Shown here piece after piece: positions 7,372 through 16,788 of a DNA stretch of 36,033 bases (the first letter of the stretch is position 1; each line of letters begins with the position of its first letter). Origin of the DNA: Haliscomenobacteraceae bacterium (lineage in GTDB: Bacteria; Bacteroidota; Bacteroidia; Chitinophagales; Saprospiraceae); the NCBI GenBank assembly GCA_947501115.1, contig CANMVX010000038.1, forward strand, positions 1 through 36,033, in the 5' to 3' direction. The notes under the pieces are model-generated. The model saw only the letters and a program-made list of their open reading frames with translations. It was not told the DNA's origin and made no database searches. Made by a program: the position numbers and the translations under genes.

Positions 7372-8558
7372 AGAATATAGCTTTTTTGTTATTGATTTTT
7401 CTCGCTTCTTTTTCACTTAAGGGCCAGTCGTTCCTTTCAGGGAAAACCTATTTTAGCGATAAGGAATATATAGAATATTTCGCTGGAAATATGCCTCTTA
7501 TTTTGACTGTACCCCATGGAGGTTTGTTGGTCCCATCCACTATTCCTAACAGGAATTGTGCGGGATGTGTGACCGTTATGGATACAAATACCCAGGAATT
7601 GGGAAGATTGATTGCAGACGAGATTAAAAAAATGACTGGGGGAAATTGTTTTCCTCATCTTATTATTAATCGCCTGAGAAGAACTAAACTTGACGCAAAC
7701 AGAGATCTTTTTGAGGCAGCTTTAGATAATCCAGACGCTGTCAACGCATGGTATGCCTTTCACAAGTTTATTGATTCTGCCAAAATGATGGTCGCTAATC
7801 AGTTTCAACGGGGTTTATTGATAGACCTTCACGGACATGGTCATGCCTTTCAAAGGCTGGAATTGGGATATTTGCTCTCTGCTTCCAATCTGAGGAGTGG
7901 GAATAATTTTTTGAACAGTCCAGTAGCTATCGAAAATAGTAGCATCAGACATTTAGCCTCAAATAATAAAAATGAATACCGTCACGCCGAATTGTTGAAT
8001 GGTCAGAAGAGTTTGGGCGGATTTTTTGAAACGGAACGATATACCGCAGTGCCTGGCCCCGCAGATATTGCACCAAGAAGTGGGGAAGATTATTTTTCCG
8101 GAGGATACAACACAGAGAGACATGGCTCGGTGGATAGTGGAAAAATAGATGCTATACAGATTGAATGTAATTTTACAGGGGTGCGGGATTCAGAAATATC
8201 TCTCCAGTTTTTTGCTGAAGCTACGGCTAATGCATTGGTTAAATTTTTAAAAACTCACTATTTTGGTAAAGATGGATTTTCATGCCCTACCTCGATAACA
8301 AGTAATAAGGATAAAAATACGGAGCTTTCTTTTAGCGTATTTCCTAATCCCGCCTGCGAATCGGTCACGTTGAATTTACCTTCTCCGGGTACCCTTCGAA
8401 TGTATAACGCAACCGGGCAGGTTTTAAATGAATTTTCCTTGCTCAAGGAGGGCGAACACACCCTACCTTTAGCGTTTAATGATAAGTTTGTTCTTCTTCA
8501 ATTTATTGGTAAAGATGGATCAAGTGGGTCCATGAAACTTATGCGTCAATGTTATTGA
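7368..8558 (+). CDS. Secreted N-formylglutamate amidohydrolase-like protein with T9SS sorting domain
   Basis: This 396-residue protein starts with a signal peptide (residues 1-20, KNIAFLLLIFLASFSLKGQ). The main domain (about 30-295) follows the N-formylglutamate amidohydrolase family: LTVPHGGLLVPSTIPNR, DTNTQELGRLIADEI, PHLIINRLRRTKLDANRDL and LIDLHGHGHAFQRLELGYLL. The His/Asp/Glu residues of these motifs are likely metal and substrate ligands. The C-terminal ~75 residues (from about 320, FSVFPNPACESVTLNLP, through GEHTLPL to the end) are a Por/T9SS type A sorting domain. It should therefore cross the outer membrane. It lies inside the his operon, overlapping hisD by 4 bases and hisC by 10. 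Cytoplasmic relatives (HutG) deformylate N-formylglutamate in histidine breakdown, but many family members have unknown amidase or peptidase substrates. A direct link to histidine synthesis is not shown. Confidence 0.88.
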   Translation: MKNIAFLLLIFLASFSLKGQSFLSGKTYFSDKEYIEYFAGNMPLILTVPHGGLLVPSTIPNRNCAGCVTVMDTNTQELGRLIADEIKKMTGGNCFPHLIINRLRRTKLDANRDLFEAALDNPDAVNAWYAFHKFIDSAKMMVANQFQRGLLIDLHGHGHAFQRLELGYLLSASNLRSGNNFLNSPVAIENSSIRHLASNNKNEYRHAELLNGQKSLGGFFETERYTAVPGPADIAPRSGEDYFSGGYNTERHGSVDSGKIDAIQIECNFTGVRDSEISLQFFAEATANALVKFLKTHYFGKDGFSCPTSITSNKDKNTELSFSVFPNPACESVTLNLPSPGTLRMYNATGQVLNEFSLLKEGEHTLPLAFNDKFVLLQFIGKDGSSGSMKLMRQCY

Positions 8559-9613
8559 AAAAATTAGACTTCAACCGCCTCGTGCGCGCAAATATTCTTA
8601 AGCTCACTCCTTATTCGTCGGCAAGGGGAGAGTTCAAAGGTTCTGCCTCCGTTTTTCTGGATGCGAATGAAAATCCTTTCGATTCAGGGTATAATCGCTA
8701 TCCTGATCCACTGCAATTAACCCTAAAAGATAAAATTAGTGCCCTTTGGCATGTTCCCGTACCTTCTGTTTTTCTTGGAAATGGAAGTGATGAACCCATT
8801 GATTTACTCGTTCGTCTTTTCTGTGAACCAGGCTTAGATCACATTATCATTACGCCTCCCACCTACGGAATGTATCGTGTCGCTGCTGATATTGCCGGGG
8901 TCGAAGTCAAAGAAATAAATCTTCGCGCTGATTTTCAACTTCCCGTAAAGGATATACTCGAACAGGCAAATGAACACAGTAAAATCCTCTTCTTATGCAG
9001 CCCCAATAATCCAACGGGGAACCTTTTAAATAAAGAGGATATTATTCAGATTATCCATCTTTTTCCGGGTATTGTAGTACTCGATGAAGCCTACACCGAC
9101 TTTGCAGAGAATACCAGCTTCCTTCCGGAGCTGTCCAATTTTCCAAATTTGGTTATCCTCCAGACCTTCTCTAAAGCATGGGGTCTAGCCGCTATTCGAT
9201 TGGGCATGGCCTTCGCCTCCATGGAAATAATAGATTTGCTGAATAAGATTAAATCTCCCTACAATCTAAATATTTTAACCATAGATTTTGTCCTTCGTCA
9301 ACTGGACTTTTTAAAGGAAAAAAATGACTCAGTGGACATTTTAATAAAGGAAAGACACCTGCTGATAGAACATTTTAAGTCCTTCACCTTTATAAACAAA
9401 GTGAATCGTTCCGACGCTAATTTTATCCTCATTCAGGTAGATGACGCAGATGGACTTTACCAATTTCTTGTTTCTAAAGGCATTATCGTGAGAAATAGGT
9501 CAAATATGCCACTTTGCGAGGGAGGATTAAGAATTACCGTAGGTACAACGCTGGAAAATAATAATCTTTTAGCGTCCATGAGCGAATGGGCCAGTTTAAA
9601 ATCTTTATCATGA
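8549..9613 (+). CDS. hisC: Histidinol-phosphate aminotransferase
   Basis: HisC is a fold-type I PLP aminotransferase converting imidazole-acetol phosphate to histidinol phosphate with glutamate as donor. Recognisable elements in the 354 residues are LDANENPF (38-45), [13 protein letters not shown] (cofactor phosphate region), CSPNNPTGN (150-158), [10 protein letters not shown] with D179 and Y182, and the Schiff-base lysine K209 in [14 protein letters not shown]. The C-terminus carries the substrate arginine region (GGLRITVGT). The ATG at 8549 lies inside the last codons of the amidohydrolase gene (10-base overlap). The TGA at 9611-9613 overlaps the hisB ATG. Confidence 0.96.
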   Translation: MLLKKLDFNRLVRANILKLTPYSSARGEFKGSASVFLDANENPFDSGYNRYPDPLQLTLKDKISALWHVPVPSVFLGNGSDEPIDLLVRLFCEPGLDHIIITPPTYGMYRVAADIAGVEVKEINLRADFQLPVKDILEQANEHSKILFLCSPNNPTGNLLNKEDIIQIIHLFPGIVVLDEAYTDFAENTSFLPELSNFPNLVILQTFSKAWGLAAIRLGMAFASMEIIDLLNKIKSPYNLNILTIDFVLRQLDFLKEKNDSVDILIKERHLLIEHFKSFTFINKVNRSDANFILIQVDDADGLYQFLVSKGIIVRNRSNMPLCEGGLRITVGTTLENNNLLASMSEWASLKSLS

Positions 9614-10746
9614 AAAGAGTTTTATTTATAGATAGGGACGGAACATTAGTGTTTGAACCTGCTGATTACCAAATAGATAGTAAGGAAAAAGTTTCTTTTT
9701 TACCAGCTGTGTTTGCTTCATTGGCGCGTATTTGTAAAGAGACAGATTTTGAATTGGTTATGGTGACCAATCAGGATGGATTAGGTACAGATTCCTTCCC
9801 GGAAAATACTTTTTGGCCAGCTCATGAATTCATTTTAGATGCCTTTAAGAAGGAGTCTGTTGTTTTCAGTGAAGTTTATATCGACAAATCTTTCCCTCAC
9901 GAAAATGCTCCCACCCGGAAACCCAGGCTTGGGATGTTGCAAAAGTATTTGTCCAGTGAGTATGATCTTAAAAATTCCTGGGTCATCGGCGATCGCTTAA
10001 CCGATATGGAATTGGCCTATAATCTTGGTGCAAAAGGTATTTTTATCACAAGCAATGAGGAACTAGGAGTACAGGAGGTAAGTAGGGATATGACTGAAAT
10101 CAATAAGGTGATTGCCCTGAAAACGAGAGATTGGAATGAAATGGCTACTTTTTTGTGCCAACAAAGAGCGCCTGTCACCTTATCAAGAAAGACGATGGAA
10201 ACAGACATTTTCGTAAGTCTTAATCTCGACGGTGCAGGTAATTATAATCATCAAACCGGATTGGGTTTCTTTAATCACATGTTGGATCAATTGGCTAAAC
10301 ACAGTGGCATTGATTTATCTGTAACCGTTTCGGGCGATTTACACATTGATGAACATCATACTATAGAAGATACCGCCCTTGCTCTAGGCGCCGCATTTAA
10401 AAAGGCATTGGGGGATAAAAGAGGCATTGAAAGATATGGTTTTTTTATTTTACCTATGGATGACGCTTTGGCTCAGGTAGCCATAGATTTTAGTGGAAGA
10501 CCCTGGTTGGTATGGAATGCTTCTTTTTTAAGAGAAAAAGTAGGTGATTTTCCAACGGAAATGGTGTATCATTTCTTCAAATCATTTTCTGATGCCGCAG
10601 CTTGCAATATTAATATTTCGGTGAGTGGGGAAAATGAACACCATAAAATAGAGGCGCTTTTCAAATCTTTCGCCAAAGCTATAAAAATGGCAGTGAAAAA
10701 AGACCCGGAAAACCATGCTTTACCTTCCACAAAGGGTTTGCTTTAA
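9610..10746 (+). CDS. hisB: Bifunctional histidinol-phosphatase / imidazoleglycerol-phosphate dehydratase
   Basis: This is a fusion of two pathway enzymes, 378 residues. Residues 1-165 are the HAD-type histidinol phosphatase: FIDRDGTL gives the nucleophile Asp, VTNQDG motif II and [19 protein letters not shown] motif III/IV. From about residue 180 comes imidazoleglycerol-phosphate dehydratase with its manganese-binding histidines: [32 protein letters not shown] and [16 protein letters not shown]. Start chosen at the ATG at 9610 because it begins right at the HAD strand ([12 protein letters not shown]) and forms an ATGA overlap with hisC. An in-frame ATG at 9586 would add eight residues inside hisC. 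The fused architecture is common in Bacteroidota and enterobacteria. Confidence 0.96.
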   Translation: MKRVLFIDRDGTLVFEPADYQIDSKEKVSFLPAVFASLARICKETDFELVMVTNQDGLGTDSFPENTFWPAHEFILDAFKKESVVFSEVYIDKSFPHENAPTRKPRLGMLQKYLSSEYDLKNSWVIGDRLTDMELAYNLGAKGIFITSNEELGVQEVSRDMTEINKVIALKTRDWNEMATFLCQQRAPVTLSRKTMETDIFVSLNLDGAGNYNHQTGLGFFNHMLDQLAKHSGIDLSVTVSGDLHIDEHHTIEDTALALGAAFKKALGDKRGIERYGFFILPMDDALAQVAIDFSGRPWLVWNASFLREKVGDFPTEMVYHFFKSFSDAAACNINISVSGENEHHKIEALFKSFAKAIKMAVKKDPENHALPSTKGLL

Positions 10747-10755
10747 ATTGATTTT

Positions 10756-11355
10756 ATGAGCCAGCAAATTGCCGTTATTCAATATAATGCAGGAAATATA
10801 CACTCCGTATTATCTGCCTTACATCGTCTAGGTTTCAAAGGTATTCTTACCGATAATCCGGAGATTATTCAATCTTCCGATAAAGTAATTTTTCCCGGAG
10901 TGGGTGAGGCCAGGTCAACCATGAATCATTTAAGGGAAAAGGGTTTGGATGAGATTATTAAAAACTTAACCCAACCTGTCCTTGGAATTTGTTTGGGAAT
11001 GCAACTTCTTTGTAAACATTCAGAGGAAAATGACACAGATTGTTTAGGAATTATTCCCCTTGAAGTGAAAAAATTTATTCCCCAACAGAGGGAAAATGTT
11101 CCTCATGTCGGTTGGAATACCCTGCTGAATACCCAAAACTTACTCTTTGAGGGTCTTCCTGAAAATTCTTTTGCCTATTTTGTACATAGTTACTATGCAA
11201 CGTTGGGGCCTGAAACCATAGCACAAACAGATTATATTTTTCCTTTTAGTGCGGCGGTTCAAAAAGATAATTTTTACGCAACGCAGTTCCATCCCGAAAA
11301 ATCTGGATGGGTTGGAGAAAAAATTCTTGGTAATTTCTTAAATATCGCTCCCTAA
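10756..11355 (+). CDS. hisH: Imidazole glycerol phosphate synthase, glutamine amidotransferase subunit
   Basis: HisH is a class I glutaminase that supplies ammonia to the HisF cyclase. The catalytic triad is visible: C79 in GICLGMQLL, and H179 and E181 in QFHPEKSG. IAVIQYNAGNIHSV opens the protein and FPGVGEARSTM is the oxyanion region. Length (199) is normal. It begins 9 bases after hisB and is followed 21 bases later by hisA. Its obligate partner HisF is not encoded in this operon. Confidence 0.96.
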   Translation: MSQQIAVIQYNAGNIHSVLSALHRLGFKGILTDNPEIIQSSDKVIFPGVGEARSTMNHLREKGLDEIIKNLTQPVLGICLGMQLLCKHSEENDTDCLGIIPLEVKKFIPQQRENVPHVGWNTLLNTQNLLFEGLPENSFAYFVHSYYATLGPETIAQTDYIFPFSAAVQKDNFYATQFHPEKSGWVGEKILGNFLNIAP

Positions 11356-11376
11356 TTCATTTTTTAAAATGTATAT

Positions 11377-12120
11377 ATGATTATTATTCCTGCCATTGAC
11401 ATTATAGGTGGAAAATGCGTAAGATTAACGCAAGGTGACTATAATCAAAAGATTGAGTATAATTCCAATCCATTGGAAGTGGCGAAACTTTTTGAAGGAA
11501 ATGGATTAAATTATTTGCACGTCGTTGATCTTGACGGTGCTAAGGCTGGTAAAATTGTCAATTATCAAATCTTAGAACAAATTACCCATCGAACCAATTT
11601 AAAGGTTGATTTTGGGGGTGGATTGAAATCAAATGACGATTTGAAAACAGCCTTTGAATGTGGTGCCAATCAAGTTACAGGAGGTACTATCGCTGTCAAA
11701 AATAAGGCTTTATTCCTGCATTGGCTGGAACAATTCGGAGCAGAAAAAATAATATTAGGCGCTGATTTCAAAGCGGATTATATAGCTACTGACGGTTGGC
11801 AGGAATCGAGTGATAATTTGCTTTTACCCTTCCTGGAAAGTTATTTTAAAGAGGGCATTAGGTATGTCATTTCAACAGACATAAGTAAAGATGGCCTCTT
11901 AAAGGGTTGTTCTTTAACTAAATACGAGGAAATAAGACACGAATTACCTGAAATAAAACTGATCGCCAGCGGGGGAGTAACGACGGTAGATGAGTTAGAC
12001 AAATTATTTGAACTCGGTTGCCATGGCGCTATCATTGGTAAAGCGCTCTATGAAGGTCACTTTACAGCCAAAGCCTTAGGTCTTCTTCAGGAAACATATT
12101 TTTCAAAACATGGGAGCTAG
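11377..12120 (+). CDS. hisA: ProFAR isomerase (HisA)
   Basis: HisA is the TIM-barrel isomerase converting ProFAR to PRFAR. D8 (PAIDIIGGKCVRLTQGDY) and D130 (LGADFKADY) are the two catalytic aspartates. LHVVDLDGAKAGK, VDFGGGLKS, STDISKDGLLKG, IASGGVTTVDEL and GAIIGKALYEG are the phosphate-binding and family motifs. At 247 residues it is complete. HisA and HisF are paralogues, but the N-terminus (IIIPAIDI rather than HisF's RIIPCLDV) fixes it as HisA. It is the last his gene here: uvrA starts 56 bases downstream, where hisF and hisIE would normally follow. Confidence 0.96.
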   Translation: MIIIPAIDIIGGKCVRLTQGDYNQKIEYNSNPLEVAKLFEGNGLNYLHVVDLDGAKAGKIVNYQILEQITHRTNLKVDFGGGLKSNDDLKTAFECGANQVTGGTIAVKNKALFLHWLEQFGAEKIILGADFKADYIATDGWQESSDNLLLPFLESYFKEGIRYVISTDISKDGLLKGCSLTKYEEIRHELPEIKLIASGGVTTVDELDKLFELGCHGAIIGKALYEGHFTAKALGLLQETYFSKHGS

Positions 12121-12166
12121 TTTATTTGTTTAGCTATTGTTTCCTATCCCATATTTGCAAATAAAC
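12120..12166 (+). promoter_or_regulatory. Candidate uvrA promoter inside a 9-bp inverted repeat
   Basis: TTTG (12125-12128) and CATATTTG (12150-12157) are 21 bases apart and match the Bacteroidota -33/-7 pattern except for the first T of the -7 box. GTTTATTTG at 12120-12128 is perfectly inverted as CAAATAAAC at 12158-12166, so the arms overlap the -33 and abut the -7. This could be an operator or a weak stem. uvrA starts at 12177. Confidence 0.45.
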
Positions 12167-12176
12167 TGGTTTTATA

Positions 12177-15023
12177 ATGGATATATCCAACTCACCTGAA
12201 GATTTAAAGCAGGAATTTATAGAGATTATTGGTGCGAGAGAGCATAATCTTCAAGGTATTGATTTAAATATTCCCAGAAATCAACTCGTCGTTATTACGG
12301 GTATAAGCGGCAGTGGGAAATCTTCCCTGGCTTTCGATACGTTATATGCCGAAGGGCAGCGCAGATATCTTGAAACTTTCTCAGCTTATGCGCGACAGTT
12401 TATAGGAGAAATGGAGCGACCTGATGTGGAAAAAATTTCAGGATTGAGTCCGGTTATTTCCATTGAACAGAAAACGACAGGTAATAATCCTCGTTCTACC
12501 GTCGGTACAGTGACTGAAATCTATGATTTCATGCGTCTTTTATTTGCCAGAACAGCAGAAGCTTTTTCTTATGTTACAGGGGAAAAGATGATTGCGTATA
12601 GCGAGGAACAAATGAAAGAAAGAATCCTTTCCGATTTTGAACAAAAGAAAATTATGATTCTTGGTTCCCTGGTAAGAGGTAGAAAGGGACATTACAGAGA
12701 GTTATTTGAACAGGTTAGAAAAACAGGATATACCAAAATCAGGGTCGATGGGGAAATGCTGGATTTAACGCCCGGACTGTCTGTCGATCGTTATAAAGTG
12801 CATGATATAGAAGTAGTGGTTGATAGAATTCAAGTGACTGAGGACAAATTACCCAGAATAAATGAAGCGCTGCAAATGGCGCTGAAGCTTGGCCAAGGTT
12901 TATTAATGATTCAAGATACGGACTCAGGGGTTACCACTACATTAAGTAAATTCCTGATGGATCCGGTTGGGGGTATTTCCTATAGCGAACCCTCTCCAAA
13001 TTCCTTTTCGTTTAACTCTCCGTATGGCGCCTGTCCGGCATGCAATGGTTTGGGGGTTCTAACCAGGGTGGATATAAATAAGATGGTCCCCGACCCTCAA
13101 AAATCAATCAATGAGGGAGGTATTATTCCTCTTGGAGAGCCTCGGGATAACACCCTTTTTAAACAATTAAGAGAGCTTTCAAAGCATTTCAAATTTAGTT
13201 TCTCCCTCCCTATTTCAGAATTACCAGCTGAAGCCTGGAAAATAATTCTTCATGGTACAGGTAAAATGAGTAACCAAAAAGAAGAATTTACCTACGATAT
13301 TGTGGCTGAGGGTTTAATTAAAATGATGATGCATTGGTATGCTGATACCTCTTCTGAAAAGGTTCGGCTCTGGGCAGAAGAGTTCATGGTCGTAGATACC
13401 TGTCAGGAATGTAATGGTTACCGTTTGAAAAAGGAATCTCTTCATTTCAAACTCGCCGGTAAGCATATTGGTGAACTCTCTTCTATGGACATACAGTCCT
13501 TAAAAAATTGGATTCAAGAATTGCCACAAAATTTAGAAGAAAGACAGGTAACTATTTCAGAACCTATATTGAAGGAAATTGAATTGAGAATTGGTTTTCT
13601 GTTGAAGGTTGGACTCGATTATTTAACCTTAAACAGACCCGCACGGACCTTATCGGGTGGAGAATCGCAGCGTATTCGTCTGGCTACACAGATTGGTTCC
13701 CAACTTACAGGTATCACCTATATTCTCGATGAACCAAGCATTGGTTTGCATCAAAGAGATAATCAACGATTAATCGATTCGCTAAGACAATTGACCGATA
13801 TAGGTAATACAGTGTTAGTCGTCGAGCACGATAAAGATATCATGTTGGCTTCCGATTATTTGATTGATATGGGCCCTGGGGCAGGTAAGCTGGGGGGAAG
13901 AATAGTAGGGGAAGGTATTCCTGCCTCTTTCGCTCAAAAAAATACCTTAACTGCAGACTATTTAAGTAAGAGGATCTCCATCGAAATACCACAAAGCAGA
14001 AGAATTGGCTCAGGGAAATATTTGCATTTAGAGGGTGCATCAGGGAATAATTTGCATGATGTTTCTATAAAAATTCCATTAGGCATATTAGCCTGTATAA
14101 CAGGTGTTTCAGGTAGCGGAAAATCAACGCTTATAAATGAAACGTTGTATCCAATCTTAAGGCAACATTTCTTTAAAAGCCTGAAGCCACCCATGCCTTA
14201 TCAATCTATTTTAGGATTGGAGCATTTAGACAAAGTAATCGATATTGATCAATCTGCTATTGGCAGAACACCTCGTTCTAATCCGGCAACCTATACGGGA
14301 GTTTTTACTGAAATAAGAAAGATATACTCGGATCTTCCGGAATCAAAAATACGCGGTTATCTTCCTGGACGGTTTTCGTTTAACGTCAAAGGAGGTCGCT
14401 GCGAAGAGTGTCAGGGTTCTGGAATGAGGGTCATAGAAATGAATTTTCTTCCAGATGTTCACGTTCATTGTGAAAAATGTCAGGGAAAACGCTACAATAG
14501 AGAAACCTTGGAGGTGGTTTATAAGGGTAAATCTATTAATGATGTGCTCGAAATGACGGTAGCTGAGGCTGTTGGCTTTTTTGAAAATATACCGGCCATT
14601 TATCGTAAGGTAAAAACCCTGGAGGAAGTTGGTCTTGGCTATATTTCTCTGGGTCAACAGGCAACTACCCTGTCCGGTGGCGAAGCTCAAAGAGTCAAAC
14701 TCGCCGAAGAATTATCAAAAAAGGATACAGGAAATACCATGTACATTCTGGATGAACCTACCACAGGACTTCATTTTGAAGACATTCGACATTTGTTGGT
14801 CGTCCTTCAAAAATTGGTCGACAGGGGAAATACGGTGTTGGTTATCGAACATAACATGGATGTTATCAAAGTGGCAGACTATGTTATTGACATGGGCCCT
14901 GAAGGTGGAAACCGAGGCGGAGAAGTTATAGCAGAGGGAACACCAGAGCAGGTGGCCGCAGTGGATAGAAGTTTTACCGGCCAATTTCTTAAATTAGAAT
15001 TACCTGATTTTAATGCTAATTGA
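12177..15023 (+). CDS. uvrA: UvrABC system protein A
   Basis: UvrA is the DNA-damage sensor ATPase of nucleotide excision repair; a dimer loads UvrB at lesions. The 948-residue protein has two ABC ATPase halves. Walker A motifs are GISGSGKSS (about 42-50) and GVSGSGKST (about 643-651). The signatures are LSGGESQRIRL (about 492) and LSGGEAQRVKL (about 832). Walker B regions are ILDEPSIGLHQRD and ILDEPTTGLHFED. Zinc-binding pairs CPAC (about 285), CQEC (about 408), CEEC (about 742) and CEKC (about 766) are intact. REHNLQGIDL and ERPDVEKISGLSPVISIEQKTT are standard. Length is typical. It stands apart from the his operon with its own probable promoter. No LexA-type box was recognised. Confidence 0.98.
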   Translation: MDISNSPEDLKQEFIEIIGAREHNLQGIDLNIPRNQLVVITGISGSGKSSLAFDTLYAEGQRRYLETFSAYARQFIGEMERPDVEKISGLSPVISIEQKTTGNNPRSTVGTVTEIYDFMRLLFARTAEAFSYVTGEKMIAYSEEQMKERILSDFEQKKIMILGSLVRGRKGHYRELFEQVRKTGYTKIRVDGEMLDLTPGLSVDRYKVHDIEVVVDRIQVTEDKLPRINEALQMALKLGQGLLMIQDTDSGVTTTLSKFLMDPVGGISYSEPSPNSFSFNSPYGACPACNGLGVLTRVDINKMVPDPQKSINEGGIIPLGEPRDNTLFKQLRELSKHFKFSFSLPISELPAEAWKIILHGTGKMSNQKEEFTYDIVAEGLIKMMMHWYADTSSEKVRLWAEEFMVVDTCQECNGYRLKKESLHFKLAGKHIGELSSMDIQSLKNWIQELPQNLEERQVTISEPILKEIELRIGFLLKVGLDYLTLNRPARTLSGGESQRIRLATQIGSQLTGITYILDEPSIGLHQRDNQRLIDSLRQLTDIGNTVLVVEHDKDIMLASDYLIDMGPGAGKLGGRIVGEGIPASFAQKNTLTADYLSKRISIEIPQSRRIGSGKYLHLEGASGNNLHDVSIKIPLGILACITGVSGSGKSTLINETLYPILRQHFFKSLKPPMPYQSILGLEHLDKVIDIDQSAIGRTPRSNPATYTGVFTEIRKIYSDLPESKIRGYLPGRFSFNVKGGRCEECQGSGMRVIEMNFLPDVHVHCEKCQGKRYNRETLEVVYKGKSINDVLEMTVAEAVGFFENIPAIYRKVKTLEEVGLGYISLGQQATTLSGGEAQRVKLAEELSKKDTGNTMYILDEPTTGLHFEDIRHLLVVLQKLVDRGNTVLVIEHNMDVIKVADYVIDMGPEGGNRGGEVIAEGTPEQVAAVDRSFTGQFLKLELPDFNAN

Positions 15024-15129
15024 TTGGTTTCTTAGCTTAAATGGATAGAAAGGGCGAAAGGCATTAATAAGAATACGCAGATAAATTACTCAGAAAATTT
15101 AGTTATTTGAGTATCTTTATCAAATATCG

Positions 15130-16659
15130 ATGTTTATGCGCCATTGGATAAATAGTGTTTTTAAGCTTTATTATTCTCGCAGGTATCTGTACTTTAATTC
15201 TATTTACAGTAACCCTGAAAAATTACAAGAGCATTGGCGGTCGTATTTAGTTCGTAAGGCTGAAAATACCACCTACGGAAAATCGTTTAATTTTTCTCAA
15301 GTCAAAGATTATCATTCATTTTCCGAGCAAATTCCCGTGGTCGATTATGAGCCTTTGAAACCTTTTATACATCAAATGATGTTGGGGCACTCAGATGTGT
15401 TATGGCCGGGAAAAGTTCGCTGGTTTGCTAAATCTGCCGGAACTTCCCAGGATAAAAGTAAATTTATTCCGGTTTCATCAGAAAATAGACAACAATGCCA
15501 TCTTCGGGGTACCTGGGACACTATGATGTTTTATTATCATTTGCGTCCCAATGCAAGACAGTTTGAGGCTAAAACGCTATTGATGGGCGGTAGTATTTCA
15601 CCTTTTAATGAGTTTCCGCAGTCACAGGTAGGAGATATTTCTGCCATAATGATTAAACACCTTCCATGGGTGGCCATACCTTTTTTTGCACCGGATATCC
15701 CCACCGCGCTTATTTCAGATTGGGATGAAAAGTTAGAGAAAATAGCTCAATATGCCGCTAATCAATCAGATATTGTTATGGTTGGTGGCGTTCCAACCTG
15801 GACTGTACTCCTTTTACACCGGATATTAACCATCACGGGAAAAAATCATATTCAAGAGGTTTGGCCCAATTTTCAACTTTACACTCATGGTGGCGTAAGT
15901 TTTTTGCCTTACAGAGAACAATTTAAAGCTCTTTTTCCTCTTCCTGGCGTGCAATTTATTGAAACCTATAATGCAACGGAAGGTTTTTTTGCTGTCCGCG
16001 ATCACCCCGATGAAGATTCAGGCATGCGCCTTCTGCTGAATAATGGCATATTTTATGAATTTATTCCTCAAGATGCTCATAACGAGTATGATAGTTCTCC
16101 TGTTCCCTTGTCGGAGGTAGTGCTAAACATAAATTACGCTATGGTCATTACTACCAATAGTGGCTTATGGAGATATAAGATTGGGGACACCGTTGCATTT
16201 ACCAGCTTGAATCCTTACAGATTAAAGGTGACTGGCAGAGTTCAACAGTTTATAAATACCTTTGGAGAAGAGGTAATGGTAGAAAATACAGACAAAGCGC
16301 TTGCTATGACTTGCCAGCAGTTTGGTGTTTTTGCTATTGAATATACCGTAGCTCCTAAGTTTTTATCTCACAATGAAAAGGGTGCCCACGAATGGATTAT
16401 TGAATTTGAAAATCCTCCCCCCAATGTGGAACTTTTCGCTGTCTCTTTAGATAAAAATTTGCAAACTATAAATTCTGATTATGAAGCCAAAAGATTTTCA
16501 AATTTGGCCATAACGCAACTTATATTGCACAGTGTACTTAAAGGGACATTTCATCGATGGATGCGATCAAAAATGAAATTCGGAAATCAGAACAAGGTGC
16601 CCAGATTATCCGAAGATCGTCGAGTTTTAGAAGAAATTTTGAGTTTTTCTAAATTATAA
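15130..16659 (+). CDS. GH3-family acyl-adenylating enzyme
   Basis: This 509-residue protein belongs to the GH3 branch of adenylate-forming (ANL) enzymes, named for plant auxin-amino acid synthetases. In bacteria their substrates are largely unknown. Visible motifs are the ATP phosphate loop WFAKSAGTSQDKSKFIPVS (about 95-113), the second nucleotide motif ETYNATEGFFAVRD (about 277-290), and YKIGDTVAFTSLNPYRLKVTGR, carrying the hinge-region Asp. There is no signal peptide, so it is cytoplasmic. The ATG at 15130 is used; a second ATG two codons later is equally possible. TATCTTTA at 15112-15119 may be a -7 element, although that leaves almost no leader. The likely reaction is ATP-dependent activation of a carboxylic acid, perhaps conjugated to an amino acid. 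It has no functional partner nearby. Confidence 0.85.
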   Translation: MFMRHWINSVFKLYYSRRYLYFNSIYSNPEKLQEHWRSYLVRKAENTTYGKSFNFSQVKDYHSFSEQIPVVDYEPLKPFIHQMMLGHSDVLWPGKVRWFAKSAGTSQDKSKFIPVSSENRQQCHLRGTWDTMMFYYHLRPNARQFEAKTLLMGGSISPFNEFPQSQVGDISAIMIKHLPWVAIPFFAPDIPTALISDWDEKLEKIAQYAANQSDIVMVGGVPTWTVLLLHRILTITGKNHIQEVWPNFQLYTHGGVSFLPYREQFKALFPLPGVQFIETYNATEGFFAVRDHPDEDSGMRLLLNNGIFYEFIPQDAHNEYDSSPVPLSEVVLNINYAMVITTNSGLWRYKIGDTVAFTSLNPYRLKVTGRVQQFINTFGEEVMVENTDKALAMTCQQFGVFAIEYTVAPKFLSHNEKGAHEWIIEFENPPPNVELFAVSLDKNLQTINSDYEAKRFSNLAITQLILHSVLKGTFHRWMRSKMKFGNQNKVPRLSEDRRVLEEILSFSKL

Positions 16660-16788
16660 TCGTACTTTGTGTATCGTAGTTTAAACAAAAATCAATATTT
16701 GATGTTTTTAGTTTACAATTTAGAAGTTAAATGATAGTATTGATATCATTTCAGGAGTAAAATAAATTTTAGGTTAGTTAATAGGGTT

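Noticed and set aside
8549-8558. Frameshift between the amidohydrolase and hisC
   Set aside because: The 10-base overlap joins two complete proteins, each with intact ends; it is a normal operon overlap rather than a broken fusion.
9586-9609. Upstream ATG for hisB
   Set aside because: It would add eight residues within hisC before the HAD core; the ATG at 9610 overlaps the hisC stop and fits the family N-terminus.
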